Source of the DNA: Competibacteraceae bacterium UBA6584
Lineage (GTDB): Bacteria; Pseudomonadota; Gammaproteobacteria; Competibacterales; Competibacteraceae
NCBI GenBank assembly: GCA_002433805.1
Contig: DJIW01000128.1
Location: forward strand, 1-64,000
Direction of reading: 5' to 3'
Length of the DNA stretch: 64,000 bases
Part shown: positions 54,178-63,906 of the stretch, in pieces
Position numbering within the stretch: the stretch's first letter is position 1
Layout of the letters: the number at the start of each line of letters is the position of its first letter
Made by a program: the position numbers and the translations under genes
The notes under the pieces: model-generated
Database searches by the model: none
What the model was told of the DNA's origin: nothing
What the model saw: the letters and a program-made list of their open reading frames with translations, nothing else

Positions 54178-54206
54178 AAGGCCGGGCACGAATCCGGCTT
54201 TTTTCT
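54178..54206. terminator. Terminator between mcrC and ttcA
   Basis: GCCGG (54181-54185) pairs with CCGGC (54194-54198), extended by AAG/CTT-type pairs, followed by TTTTTTCTTT. It ends the defence operon on the plus strand; the convergent ttcA stops eight bases beyond. Confidence 0.7.
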
Positions 54207-54213
54207 TTGACCT

Positions 54214-55101
54214 TCAAGCTCGCACGTCTTGATCGGTGGCGTCTTCGCTATCTTCTTGCGGGCCGCCAGTCAGCCAGTCAGGCGCGCGGCCGCCGTTGCG
54301 CGCGCCCAATCCGGCGAAATCGAACAGCGCGGGATCGGCCAGATGCGAGGGCGCGACGTTTTGCAGCGCCGCGAAGATATTGTCCACCCGTCCCGGAAAT
54401 TGACGCTCCCATTGCCGCAGCATCTGCTTGATCGCTTGTCGCTGCAAGTTGTCCTGCGAGCCACAGAGATTGCAGGGAATGATCGGGAACTGGCGGAGTT
54501 CGGCGTAAGCCTCAAGGTCGCGTTCCCGACAGTAGGCCAGCGGCCGGATCACCACATGCCGGCCGTCGTCGCTGAGCAGCTTGGGCGGCATCGCCTTGAG
54601 CTTGCCGCCGTGAAACATGTTCAAAAACAACGTTTCCATCAGATCGTCGCGGTGATGGCCGAGCGCGATCTTGGTCATGCCGCTTTCGGCGGCGAAGCTG
54701 TACAATATCCCCCGGCGCAACCTCGAACATAAGCCGCACGTGGTTTTTCCTTCCGGAATCACCCGCTTGACCACGCTGTAGGTGTCCTGCTCGATGATAT
54801 GGAACGGAACGCCGATGCCGCGCAGATAGTCCGGCAAGACGTGTTCCGGAAAACCCGGCTGCTTTTGATCGAGATTCACCGCCACCAATTCGAACGGGAC
54901 CGGCGCGCGCAATCGCAGATTGCACAGGATATCCAGCATGGCGAAGGAGTCCTTGCCGCCGGATAAACACACCATCACCCGGTCGCCCTCCTCGATCATG
55001 TTGAAATCCTGAATGGCCCGACCCACGTTGCGCCGCAAGCGTTTTTGCAGCTTGTTGCCGTTGATCTGTTGTTTTCTCATCGCCACCGTCGTGACCGTCA
55101 T
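54214..55101 (-). CDS. ttcA: tRNA 2-thiocytidine(32) synthetase
   Basis: A 295-residue PP-loop ATPase that thiolates C32 of certain tRNAs through an iron-sulfur cluster. The PP-loop is [15 protein letters not shown]. The cluster ligands are Cys in [12 protein letters not shown] (CxxC) and [31 protein letters not shown] is typical of TtcA. The C-terminus is acidic ([10 protein letters not shown]). The start at 55101 is preceded by GAGAGGTCAAGG. It is convergent with the defence operon and lies inside the pair of 17-bp repeats. Confidence 0.95.
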   Translation of the reverse strand: MTVTTVAMRKQQINGNKLQKRLRRNVGRAIQDFNMIEEGDRVMVCLSGGKDSFAMLDILCNLRLRAPVPFELVAVNLDQKQPGFPEHVLPDYLRGIGVPFHIIEQDTYSVVKRVIPEGKTTCGLCSRLRRGILYSFAAESGMTKIALGHHRDDLMETLFLNMFHGGKLKAMPPKLLSDDGRHVVIRPLAYCRERDLEAYAELRQFPIIPCNLCGSQDNLQRQAIKQMLRQWERQFPGRVDNIFAALQNVAPSHLADPALFDFAGLGARNGGRAPDWLTGGPQEDSEDATDQDVRA

Positions 55102-55267
55102 CGCCTTGACCTCTCGAACCGCTCGCGCGGCCGGGAACTTTAGCTGAAATTTGGGCGGTTTGCGCTAGATTCCGTCTCTTGCCGGACGCCGATCTGGGGT
55201 CTAGACTCCCGTTCATAAACACCGTTCGCGCCCTGTGTCGGAAACCCGCTGTTTCCGAGCACGCTCC

Positions 55268-55284
55268 ACTGCATAAACTCACTC
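55268..55284. repeat. 17-bp near-direct repeat, right copy
   Basis: Matches 41360-41376 at 16 of 17 positions in the same orientation. It lies just upstream of the ydcH-like gene's ribosome binding site. Confidence 0.35.
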
Positions 55285-55300
55285 ATCTGGAGAGCTCACC

Positions 55301-55507
55301 ATGGAGACCAACGACATTGAGCATTACAAACATCGGCTCGTCGAATTGCGCGTCGAGCACCGCGATCTCGACGATGTGATCGCTCGTTTGGCCAAGGATC
55401 CCCTGGTCGACGAACTGGAGCTGAAACGGCTGAAAAAGCGCAAACTGATGCTCAAGGATATGATCGCGCATCTGGAAAGCAAATTGATCCCCGACCTCAA
55501 CGCCTGA
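55301..55507 (+). CDS. YdcH-like DUF465 family protein
   Basis: A 68-residue helical protein of the DUF465/YdcH family. It has ELRVEHRDLDDVIARLAKDP, LVDELELKRLKKRKLMLKDM and IAHLESKLIPDL, the usual helical hairpin of charged residues. GGAGAG precedes the ATG. The family function is unknown. An 8-bp stem (GGGCCGTC 55521-55528 with GACGGCCC 55545-55552) lies just downstream, but it lacks a U-run and is a weak terminator. Confidence 0.88.
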   Translation: METNDIEHYKHRLVELRVEHRDLDDVIARLAKDPLVDELELKRLKKRKLMLKDMIAHLESKLIPDLNA

Positions 55508-55720
55508 TCCGAACCGAGGTGGGCCGTCCGATCCCAAAACCCCAGACGGCCCTTGCTCCTCCACTGTCGCCCCGACCGCCGCAACCGTCTAAAAAGCCCC
55601 CGTCTGGGCTCCAATGCCCCAACCCGATCCGGCGGTTATGCTAAAGTAACCAAAATTTCCTGGCTCGATCCGGCACCGCGCGCCGGATCGAATCGCAGTC
55701 GGAACCCTGTCGATCCTCCC

Positions 55721-58591
55721 ATGATCCTAAGCCGCTTCCTCAAGCCCAAGTGGCAACGCACCGATCCCGGCAACCGCCAACAAGCCCTGCGGGACTTGGA
55801 TCGCACCGACCCGAAGCTGCTCGAACTCGCCCGGCGCGATCCCGATCCCGCGATCCGGCGCGGCGCGCTGGAGCGGCTGATCGACCTGGATTGCCTAAAC
55901 GCCATCGCCGACGCCGACAGCGACGAAAGCGCGCGCGCGGCCGCCCGCGATCGCTATCGCGAGGTGCTGGCCGGCAAGGTTGCGGATGGCCCACCGCTTG
56001 CCGAACGGCTCGACCGGCTAAACCGCGATGCGAGCGTCGAGCTGATGGAGTTTCTGCTCCAGCACGCCGTTGAAACCGAGATCCGCCTCGCCGTCTTGGC
56101 GCGGATCGACTCGGAACCCGCGCTGGTCGAAATCGCGCTGCAAAATTCTCATCAAGACCTACGCGCGGCCGCGCTGGAGCGGATCGAGGACTCGGAAGCG
56201 CTGGAGCGGATCGTGCGCCAGAGCCGCAACCGCGACAAGCGGCTTTACCGACGGGCGCGGGAACGGCTCGACGAACGGCTGGCCGCCCAGGCGCGCGCCG
56301 GTCATTTGGAACGTTTGTGCATCGAAATGGAGCAGCTTTCATGGGACGGCGAAAGCGGCCCCAACGCCGGCCGGTTTCCGAAGCTGGAACAAGAATGGCG
56401 CGGCCAGGACGCAACCGCGCCCGAGGCCATGCGCGAACGCTACGCCCAAGCCCGCGCCCGGTTTCTGGCCGAACGTCAAGCCAGCGCCGGCCGTCGGAGC
56501 CAACGCTTGGAATGGGTCGCTCGTTTGGAAAGCCTTCTGGAGCGGTTGCGTCAGGCGATCGAAGCCGACGCCGAATTGACGGCGGCGATCCAAAACGCCA
56601 CTCAGGATGCGCCGCTGGCCTGGAACCAGCTCGGACCGGCCCAGGACGCCGAGAGCCGACGCTTGGAGCAAAGCTTCCAGCGCCTCCTGCACGATATTCA
56701 TGAGCACGAGCGCGTCTTGCACCGCGATCAGCTTCGCGCCGGACGCCTGCGGGAGGTGTTGCGGCAAGCGGAAGCCTTGCTGGAACAACCCAGCGAAGTC
56801 CGCGACAGCGACCTCAAACAGCTCCGGCAACGCTGGGACGGCCTAGAGCGCCCTGAGTCCCGCGAGCTGGCCAGCCAACTGCAAAACCGTCTCGATGGCC
56901 TGTTCGACAAGCTGCGCGCCCGCCTGCAACGTCAGGTCCAACAGCGGGATCAGGAATGGCAAGAACTTCAGGAGTTGGCCGGCCAGCTCGAAACGGCCCT
57001 GGAGGAAGGCGAACTCCAACACGCCACCCAATTGCACGACCAAGCCCGCCAGCGCTTGAAACACAACATCGGCTTGACCCGCGCGCAGATGGCGGCGATT
57101 GAGGAGCGCTTGCAGCATTGCGCCGGGCGCATCGGCGAATTGCGCGATTGGAGGCGCTGGGGCGCTCACCAAGCCCGCGAACAGCTCTGCGCCGCCGCCG
57201 AACAACTGCTCGGCCTAGAGGCGGAGCCCGCCGAAATCGCCCAGCGCATCCAGCAAACCCGCGCGGCCTGGAAAGATCTGGACCATCACGAAGGCGCGGC
57301 CCCCAAGGCGCTGTGGAAACGCTTCAACGAGGCATGCGAGCGCGCCTACGCCCCCTGTCAGGTCTATTTCGAGGAACAGAATCGCGAACGCCAGCACAAT
57401 CTTGAAAAGAAACAAGCGCTTTGCGAACAATTGGAGCAGTTCGAAGCGGCGGCCGACTGGCAGCAGGTGGATTGGCGCGAAGCGGACCGGCTGCGCCAGC
57501 GCGCTCGGGAAAACTGGTACCAATTAGGACCGGTCAACCGCTCCGACCGCAAGCACCTCGACCGGCGTTTCCAACACATCCTCCAGCGTTTGGACGCGCG
57601 CCTGAGCGGCGAGCGCGACCGCGAAATCCAACGCCGCCAGCAGCTTATCCAACACGTTCAAGCGCTGCTCGACAGCCCCGATCTGCGGGTCGCCATCGAA
57701 GCCGCCAAACGCGCTCAGGCTGAATGGCATCCGACTGTCCAAGCGCCGCCCCGTCAAGAGCAGGCGTTGTGGAAAGAATTTCGCGCGGTTTGCGACGCGG
57801 TGTTCGCCCGCCGCCAGAACGAACAGCAGGCCGCCGATACCGAACGTCAGGCCAATCTGTCGCGGCGGCTGGAGCTTTGCGCGGAAATCGAGGCGCTGGC
57901 GACCCTCGATCACGAGCAGTTGGCCTCCGCCCAGGCTCGGTTGCAAGCCGCCCAGCAGGAATGGGACACGATCGGCGCGCCTCCCAAGGCCGAGCAGCGG
58001 GCGCTCAATCAACGCTTTGAAGCCGCCATCCGGCAGTTCGCCCGCCACGAACGATTTCTCCGCCATACCGGAACCCGCGAGAGCTTTAAAAACCTGCACG
58101 CGCGTTCTCGGGTCTGCGCCCGCCTGGAACGGCTGCTCGCGCTCGCCCCGGTCGATGCCGAGCTATTGGTTCAGGATCGGGACAGTTGGCAGGCTTTGCC
58201 TCCGCTGCCCGATGCGTTGATGGAATCGATCCAACACCGTTTCGACGCCGCCGCGCGCGCCTTGACCGAAGCGCCGGAACGCGCGCCCGCCTTGATCGCG
58301 GCCCTCGAACAGAACCTGGAGCGCAAGCGGATTTGGTGTCTGTGCATGGAGATTGTGGCGGGCGTGGAATCGCCGCCCGAATGGGCCCAACAGCGGATGG
58401 CGTATCAAGTCGCCCGCTTGTCGGCCTCGCTGGCGGGCGCTTCGGCCAAGAACGACGAGGCGCTTTACGATCCCCGGCTGCTGCAAGAACAGTGGTGCCT
58501 GACCGGGGCGCTGCCCGCCGAACCGGAAGCCGCGCTGGATGCTCGCTTTCTGGACGCCTGGCGGGTATGGCGGCAGCGGGAAGAGTCCTGA
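55721..58591 (+). CDS. Large DUF349-repeat coiled-coil protein
   Basis: A 956-residue, highly charged helical protein starting at the ATG at 55721. The first ~220 residues include HEAT-like helices (LLELARRDPDPAIRRGALER and ALVEIALQNSHQDLRAAALE). The rest contains several DUF349-type units built around W-x-x-L and Y/F residues, for example RAAWKDLDHHEGAAPKALWK and ENWYQLGPVNRSDRKHLDRR. Such proteins occur in many Proteobacteria, with DUF349 members implicated in envelope or stress roles, but their molecular function is not established. No signal peptide is seen, so the protein is probably cytoplasmic. Confidence 0.85.
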   Translation: MILSRFLKPKWQRTDPGNRQQALRDLDRTDPKLLELARRDPDPAIRRGALERLIDLDCLNAIADADSDESARAAARDRYREVLAGKVADGPPLAERLDRLNRDASVELMEFLLQHAVETEIRLAVLARIDSEPALVEIALQNSHQDLRAAALERIEDSEALERIVRQSRNRDKRLYRRARERLDERLAAQARAGHLERLCIEMEQLSWDGESGPNAGRFPKLEQEWRGQDATAPEAMRERYAQARARFLAERQASAGRRSQRLEWVARLESLLERLRQAIEADAELTAAIQNATQDAPLAWNQLGPAQDAESRRLEQSFQRLLHDIHEHERVLHRDQLRAGRLREVLRQAEALLEQPSEVRDSDLKQLRQRWDGLERPESRELASQLQNRLDGLFDKLRARLQRQVQQRDQEWQELQELAGQLETALEEGELQHATQLHDQARQRLKHNIGLTRAQMAAIEERLQHCAGRIGELRDWRRWGAHQAREQLCAAAEQLLGLEAEPAEIAQRIQQTRAAWKDLDHHEGAAPKALWKRFNEACERAYAPCQVYFEEQNRERQHNLEKKQALCEQLEQFEAAADWQQVDWREADRLRQRARENWYQLGPVNRSDRKHLDRRFQHILQRLDARLSGERDREIQRRQQLIQHVQALLDSPDLRVAIEAAKRAQAEWHPTVQAPPRQEQALWKEFRAVCDAVFARRQNEQQAADTERQANLSRRLELCAEIEALATLDHEQLASAQARLQAAQQEWDTIGAPPKAEQRALNQRFEAAIRQFARHERFLRHTGTRESFKNLHARSRVCARLERLLALAPVDAELLVQDRDSWQALPPLPDALMESIQHRFDAAARALTEAPERAPALIAALEQNLERKRIWCLCMEIVAGVESPPEWAQQRMAYQVARLSASLAGASAKNDEALYDPRLLQEQWCLTGALPAEPEAALDARFLDAWRVWRQREES

Positions 58592-58619
58592 AACGTCCTG
58601 ACCCCAGCCCGCGCCTGGC

Positions 58620-59489
58620 ATGAAGCCCGGCGATCTGCTGTTGGCCCTGCTGGCCAATACGGCGTGGGCTTTTAATTTCATCGCCGGCAAAGCCGGCGTC
58701 GGCCATTTCGAACCTTTCCTGTTTACCAGCCTGCGCTTTGGGGTGCTGCTGCTGGTGTTATTGCCTTTCCTGCGCTGGATTCCCGGCCGGATGGGCGGCG
58801 TGCTCGGCATTGCCCTGGTTCAGGGCGTCATTCATTTCAGTCTGATTTTCGCCGGCCTCAACGCCAGCGGCGATATCGCGTCGGTCGCCATCGCCAGCCA
58901 GTTGTACGTGCCGTTTTCGACCGTGCTCGCCGTGATTCTGCTCGGCGAACGGCTGGGTCGCCGCCGGCTTCTCGGCCTAGCCTCGGCGTTCGGCGGGGTG
59001 CTGGTCATCGGTTTGGACCCGGTGGTATTCAACCATCTCGACGCTCTGTTGCTGATCGCCGGGGGGGCGTTGGCGATGGCGGTGGCCACCGTTCAGATGC
59101 GGCGCTTGCGCGATGTCGGCGTTTTCGCCTTGCAAGGCTGGATTGCGTTGTGCGCCACGCCGGCGCTGGCGCTACTGTCCGCGCTGTTCGAGGACGGCCA
59201 GTGGGCCGCGTTACAGACGGCGACGCCGTGGGACTGGGCGACGCCGGTGTATTCGGCCCTGGGTGCGTCGCTGGTCGGACACGGCATCGTGTATCACCTG
59301 CTCGGCCGTTATCCCGTCAGCGTCACCACGCCGCTGCTGTTGCTATCGCCGGTGCTGGCGGTCGCGTTCGGGGTGCTGTTGTGGGGCGATGTGCTGACTT
59401 GGAAGCTGGTCCTCGGCGGAGTAATGACGCTAGCCGGCATCCTCGTCATCACCGTGCCCTTGCCGCGCCGCGTTACGGCTTCCGGCTGA
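58620..59489 (+). CDS. EamA-family (DMT superfamily) transporter
   Basis: A 289-residue inner-membrane protein with about ten transmembrane helices arranged as two EamA repeats. It begins LLLALLANTAWAFNFIAGKA, the usual first helix. LYVPFSTVLAVILLGERLGR, which ends the first repeat, is matched in the second by PLLLLSPVLAVAFGVLLWGD. The family exports amino acids, purines or other metabolites; the substrate is unknown. It follows the DUF349 gene by 28 bp and is convergent with prk. Confidence 0.9.
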   Translation: MKPGDLLLALLANTAWAFNFIAGKAGVGHFEPFLFTSLRFGVLLLVLLPFLRWIPGRMGGVLGIALVQGVIHFSLIFAGLNASGDIASVAIASQLYVPFSTVLAVILLGERLGRRRLLGLASAFGGVLVIGLDPVVFNHLDALLLIAGGALAMAVATVQMRRLRDVGVFALQGWIALCATPALALLSALFEDGQWAALQTATPWDWATPVYSALGASLVGHGIVYHLLGRYPVSVTTPLLLLSPVLAVAFGVLLWGDVLTWKLVLGGVMTLAGILVITVPLPRRVTASG

Positions 59490-59505
59490 CCCGCCAAGGC
59501 GCGGC

Positions 59506-60375
59506 TTATAATTCCCGCCGCACCAGCCGTTCGATGAGCGGTTGCAGGATGATCTCCATCGCAAAACCCATCTTGCCGCCCGGCACCACGATGGTGTTGC
59601 GCCGGGACATGAAGGAATCGTGGATCATGTGCAATAAATTGACGAAATCCGGCTGGGTCTTGCGAGTGTCCTTAAAGCGGATCACCACAAAACTTTCATC
59701 CAGGGTCGGAATGTCACGCGCCATGAAGGGGTTGGAGGTATCCACGGTCGGCACGCGCTGGAAATTGATGTCGGTGCAGGAAAATTGCGGCACGATGTAA
59801 TGGGTGTAGTCGTACATCCGCCGCAAGATGGTGTCGGTGACCGCTTCCGCGCTGTAGCCGCGTTCGGCGGTGTCGCGATGGACTTTTTGAATCCATTCCA
59901 AATTGACGATGGGCACCACGCCGATCAGTAAATCCACGTAGCGCGCGACGTTGACCTTGTCAGTGACGACCCCACCGTGCAGACCTTCATAGAACAATAA
60001 GTCGGTTCCCAGCGGCAGCTGGGTCCAAGGCGTGAACGTACCCGGTTCGCGGTCGAAGCGGCCCGCTTCTTCGGCATCATGCAGATAGTACCGCCGCAGG
60101 CCGGTGCCGCGTTCGCTGTATTCCATGAACAAGGCTTCCAACCGGTCGAACAGGTTACCTTCAGGACCAAAGTGGCTCAGATGGCGGCCTTCGAGGTGAG
60201 CCTGTTCGATCTGCCGTTTCATCTCCGCCCGGTCGTAGCGGTGAAAGCTGTCGCCCTCGACGATGGCCGCGTTGATGCCATCGCGCCAGAAGATGTGCTC
60301 CACCGCCACCCGAACCGTCGAGGTGCCCGCGCCGGACGAACCGGTGATCGCAATAATCGGATGCTGTTTCGACAT
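59506..60375 (-). CDS. Phosphoribulokinase (PrkB-type)
   Basis: A 289-residue P-loop kinase that phosphorylates ribulose 5-phosphate. It has the loop AITGSSGAGTSTVRVAVEHI, in which Thr stands where most kinases have Lys, as usual in this family. Others are EGDSFHRYDRAEMKRQIE, LFYEGLHGGVVTDKVNVARY and NFQRVPTVDTSNPFMARDIP. The length equals that of E. coli PrkB, which occurs without RuBisCO, but bacterial Calvin-cycle Prk proteins share it. RuBisCO genes are not in this window. The nearest other pathway genes are tkt and PPi-phosphofructokinase at 23-27 kb. Confidence 0.92.
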   Translation of the reverse strand: MSKQHPIIAITGSSGAGTSTVRVAVEHIFWRDGINAAIVEGDSFHRYDRAEMKRQIEQAHLEGRHLSHFGPEGNLFDRLEALFMEYSERGTGLRRYYLHDAEEAGRFDREPGTFTPWTQLPLGTDLLFYEGLHGGVVTDKVNVARYVDLLIGVVPIVNLEWIQKVHRDTAERGYSAEAVTDTILRRMYDYTHYIVPQFSCTDINFQRVPTVDTSNPFMARDIPTLDESFVVIRFKDTRKTQPDFVNLLHMIHDSFMSRRNTIVVPGGKMGFAMEIILQPLIERLVRREL

Positions 60376-60544
60376 GAGGCTCCACGCGGCGGACTTCGGG
60401 CGGGAGTGAGTATAACCGAATCGATATTGCAGTGCAGCAAAAGCGGTTCGACGGTGGCGAGGTTCGGAAGGCTAAAGGATTGACCGGATGATCCCGGATC
60501 AGATCAACGTTTATTTTCCGGGTGGACCGACCTTGATCATTCGA

Positions 60545-60883
60545 CTACCGGAGATTCACTCGCCCCGCTTGCCTCAACAACCGCCGCAATTGATAGCGAT
60601 AAATGAATCCGGGCAAGGCGGCGACCGCGAACAAGCACAGGGTCACCGCATAAAACTCCCAATCCTGGCCTTGACGGTTTCCGGTCACTTGATATTCAAA
60701 GCCGAATCCCATGGCCACGAGCAGACCGTACAGCACGGCCCATTCAACCAACCGCAGCCAGAACGGCTTGTCTCGGGCGTTTCGAGGCGGGAAGACGAAC
60801 AACCAGCGTTCGCTTAATAAAGGCAGATTGGCCGCGATGGCGGCCAATCCCAACCAAAGCCCGACGATCAGGTCTTGAGACAC
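60545..60883 (-). CDS. DUF2818 family membrane protein
   Basis: A 112-residue protein with about three hydrophobic helices (LIVGLWLGLAAIAANLPLL, LVEWAVLYGLLVAMGFGFEY and FYAVTLCLFAVAALPGFIYR). It matches the DUF2818 family, which is regularly encoded directly after nuoN in beta- and gammaproteobacteria. Here it lies 15 bp beyond the nuoN stop. It may be a complex I-associated factor, but no function is shown. Confidence 0.85.
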   Translation of the reverse strand: MSQDLIVGLWLGLAAIAANLPLLSERWLFVFPPRNARDKPFWLRLVEWAVLYGLLVAMGFGFEYQVTGNRQGQDWEFYAVTLCLFAVAALPGFIYRYQLRRLLRQAGRVNLR

Positions 60884-60898
60884 TCAATCTCTTCGAAA

Positions 60899-62338
60899 TC
60901 AGCTTAGCAAGGCCGATGCGCACCACGCCATCAACCCGGCCGGATAGAGACCGAGCACGATCAACAACAAGCCATTGGCGCTGATCGCAATTTGAACGTC
61001 CCGGCTCATATCAATGACCTCGCTCTGCTCGGATTTGTCAAAATAAATGCACTTGACCACCCGCAGATAGTAGAACGCGCCGATCACCGAAAAAATCACC
61101 CCGACCAAGGCCAACCACACCAAGCCAATTTCCACCACCGACTGCAATACCACCCACTTGGCGTAAAAACCGGCCATGAACGGAATGCCGGCCATCGACA
61201 TCATGATGATCATCATCAGGAAGGCCAGCCACGGATTGCGGTCGTTCAAGCCGCTGAAATCCGAAATATTCTCCGCCTCGAAGCCCGCGCGGCTCAACAA
61301 GATCACCACGCCGAAAGCGCCGGTCGCCATCAACACATAAATGATGGCGTAGAACATCGCCGCGGCATACCCTTCCGGCGTGCCGGACAAAATGCCGAGC
61401 AACAGAAAGCCGACGTGGGAAATGGTCGAATACGCCAGCATCCGCTTGATGTTGGTCTGGGCGATGGCGATCAGATTGCCCACCGCCATCGACAGCACCG
61501 ACAAAATAACCAGCATCTGCTGCCAGTCGCCCTGCAAGGCGCCGAGCCCGTCCACCAGCACCCGCATCACCAGCGCGAACGCCGCGAGCTTGGGCGCGGA
61601 ACCGATATACAACGTCACCGAGGTCGGCGCGCCTTGATAGACATCCGGCAACCACATGTGAAACGGCACCGCGCCCAACTTGAACGCCAAGCCCACAACC
61701 AGAAAGACCAGCCCGAACACCAACACCAGATTGTTCGATCCCTGCTTGGCGACCGCATCCGAAATCACCTGTAAATCCACGCTTCCAGTCGCGCCGTAGA
61801 TCATCGAAATGCCGTACAGCAACATGCCGGACGCCAGCGAGCCGAGCACGAAGAACTTCATCGCCGCCTCGGAGGCCACCGGCGAATCCCGGTCGAACGC
61901 CACCAGGGCGTATAAGGACAGCGACAGCAATTCCAACCCCAGATACACGCTGAGCAGGCTGTGAGCCGAAACCATGATCATCATGCCCAACACGCCGAAC
62001 AAGCCTAAAACGTAGTATTCGCCTTTAAAGAGGTCGCGCTGGCGCAGATAATCGCGCGAATACAAAAACACTGCGGCGGCCGCCAAGCAGATGAAAAACT
62101 TGAGCAAATCGCCCATCGCGTCCTTGATGTAGTGGCCGAACATGGTGACCGCTGGCGCGTTGGCGTAGGTCAGGGCGATCAGCGCGGCCGCGCCCAGCAC
62201 CGTCAATTGCGACAAGCCGTAGCTGATGTGGCGTTTCTCCTCGTCCAAGAACACATCGATGACCAAGATCGCGCACGCCATGGTCAATACGAACAGCTCC
62301 GGCAGCAGCGGCAGGAAGTCAGGGGCGACGAAGTTCAT
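60899..62338 (-). CDS. nuoN: NADH-quinone oxidoreductase subunit N
   Basis: A 479-residue antiporter-like membrane subunit of complex I with about 14 helices. It has GYGxxxD-type features, including [20 protein letters not shown], in which the conserved Lys is in [29 protein letters not shown] is the other conserved channel segment with Lys. It contributes to proton pumping. The gene order nuoL-nuoM-nuoN on the minus strand is the usual one. Confidence 0.96.
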   Translation of the reverse strand: MNFVAPDFLPLLPELFVLTMACAILVIDVFLDEEKRHISYGLSQLTVLGAAALIALTYANAPAVTMFGHYIKDAMGDLLKFFICLAAAAVFLYSRDYLRQRDLFKGEYYVLGLFGVLGMMIMVSAHSLLSVYLGLELLSLSLYALVAFDRDSPVASEAAMKFFVLGSLASGMLLYGISMIYGATGSVDLQVISDAVAKQGSNNLVLVFGLVFLVVGLAFKLGAVPFHMWLPDVYQGAPTSVTLYIGSAPKLAAFALVMRVLVDGLGALQGDWQQMLVILSVLSMAVGNLIAIAQTNIKRMLAYSTISHVGFLLLGILSGTPEGYAAAMFYAIIYVLMATGAFGVVILLSRAGFEAENISDFSGLNDRNPWLAFLMMIIMMSMAGIPFMAGFYAKWVVLQSVVEIGLVWLALVGVIFSVIGAFYYLRVVKCIYFDKSEQSEVIDMSRDVQIAISANGLLLIVLGLYPAGLMAWCASALLS

Positions 62339-62370
62339 GAAGATTCCCTATGGTCTGGTGCGGCGCGCAG

Positions 62371-63888
62371 CTAAAGCAGCTTGGTCGCGGTGATGTGCTG
62401 CAACAGGTTGTTCACGGTGGAATGCATCACCGAGGTCAGCGGGTCGGGCCAGAGGCCGAGCAGCAACACCGCCGCCACCAGCAAGCTCAACATGATGGTT
62501 TCGCGGCTGTTGATGTCCTGCAGTTCGGCGACGTGATGGTTGCCGATCTCGCCGAAGATCACCCGCTTGATCAGCCACAAGGTATACGCCGCCCCCAGAA
62601 TCAAGGTGAAGGAGGCCAGAAACGCGATCCAAAAGCTGGCCTTGAAGCTGCTCAAAATCACCATGAACTCGCCGACGAAGCCCGAAGTGCCGGGCAAGCC
62701 GGCGTTGGCCATGCCGAACAGCACCATGAACGCGGCGAACACCGGCATGGTGTTGGCCACCCCGCCGTAATCCTTGATCTGGCGGGAATGCATTCGGTCG
62801 TAGAGCACGCCCACGCACAAAAACAGCGCGCCCGAAATAAAGCCGTGCGAAATCATCTGCACCATGCCGCCCTCGATGGCCATCGCCGCTCCGCTCAGGC
62901 TGCCGGTATGGCGGTGCAGCCCGAACACGATGAAAAAGCCCAGGGTGACAAAACCCATGTGGGCGATCGAGGAATAGGCGATCAGCTTCTTCATATCCTG
63001 CTGGATCAGCGCCACCAGTCCGATGTAGATCACCGCGACCAGCGACAGGGTGATGATCAGCCAATCCAGCATGGCCGAGGCGTCCGGGGTGATGGGGAGC
63101 GCAAACCGCAAGAAACCGTAACCGCCGATCTTCAAGGTAATCGCCGCCAAAATCACCGAACCGCCGGTGGGCGCTTCGACGTGGGCGTCCGGCAACCAGG
63201 TGTGCACCGGCCACATCGGCACCTTGACCGAAAAGCCGAGCAAGAAGGCGAAGAAAATCAACACCTGCTCGGTCATGGTGAGCGGCAGCTTGTGAAAATC
63301 CAGAATCTCGAAGCTGTTGGCCTGGTTGTACATGTAGATCAGGGCGATCAGCATGAACACCGAGCCGAAGAAGGTGTACAGAAAGAACTTGACGGTGGCG
63401 TACACCCGGCGCGGCCCGCCCCAGATGCCGATGATCAAGAACATCGGGATCAGCATCGCCTCGAAGAACACGTAGAACAGCAGCGCGTCCAAGGCGGCAA
63501 ACACGCCGATCATCAAACCTTCCATGATCAGAAACGCCGCCATGTACTGGGCGATGCGATATTGGATCACTTCCCAACCGGCGATCACCACCAGCACGGT
63601 CATGAAGGCGGTCAGCAAGATCAACGGCATCGAGAAACCGTCCACGCCCAGGTGGTAGTTGGCGTTGAACGCCGGAATCCACGACATGAATTCCTGGAAC
63701 TGCATCGCCGCCGTCGCGCCGTCAAACACGGTGTACAGCGGGATGCTCAGCAAAAACGTCACGATGGAAACGGTCAACGCCAGCATCTTGGCGCGCGCGG
63801 CATTGTCGTCGCCGATAAACAGCACCGCAATGCCGCCAAGAATGGGAAACCAGATGACAAGACTCAGCAAGGGCAGTTCCGACAGCAT
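62371..63888 (-). CDS. nuoM: NADH-quinone oxidoreductase subunit M
   Basis: A 505-residue antiporter-like subunit of complex I. Conserved channel features include the Glu in LFYVFFEAMLIPMFLIIGIW, the Lys in SVKVPMWPVHTWLPDAHVEA and the Lys in DMKKLIAYSSIAHMGFVTLG. Length is typical (E. coli 509). It lies 18 bp after nuoL and 32 bp before nuoN, in one operon. Confidence 0.97.
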   Translation of the reverse strand: MLSELPLLSLVIWFPILGGIAVLFIGDDNAARAKMLALTVSIVTFLLSIPLYTVFDGATAAMQFQEFMSWIPAFNANYHLGVDGFSMPLILLTAFMTVLVVIAGWEVIQYRIAQYMAAFLIMEGLMIGVFAALDALLFYVFFEAMLIPMFLIIGIWGGPRRVYATVKFFLYTFFGSVFMLIALIYMYNQANSFEILDFHKLPLTMTEQVLIFFAFLLGFSVKVPMWPVHTWLPDAHVEAPTGGSVILAAITLKIGGYGFLRFALPITPDASAMLDWLIITLSLVAVIYIGLVALIQQDMKKLIAYSSIAHMGFVTLGFFIVFGLHRHTGSLSGAAMAIEGGMVQMISHGFISGALFLCVGVLYDRMHSRQIKDYGGVANTMPVFAAFMVLFGMANAGLPGTSGFVGEFMVILSSFKASFWIAFLASFTLILGAAYTLWLIKRVIFGEIGNHHVAELQDINSRETIMLSLLVAAVLLLGLWPDPLTSVMHSTVNNLLQHITATKLL

Positions 63889-63906
63889 GGTTTTTCTTCT
63901 TCCAGG

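Noticed and set aside
62348..63682. Minus-strand open frame of 444 codons inside nuoM in another frame
   Set aside because: It overlaps nuoM on the same strand out of frame and has an Arg/His/Gly-rich composition typical of a GC-driven frame.
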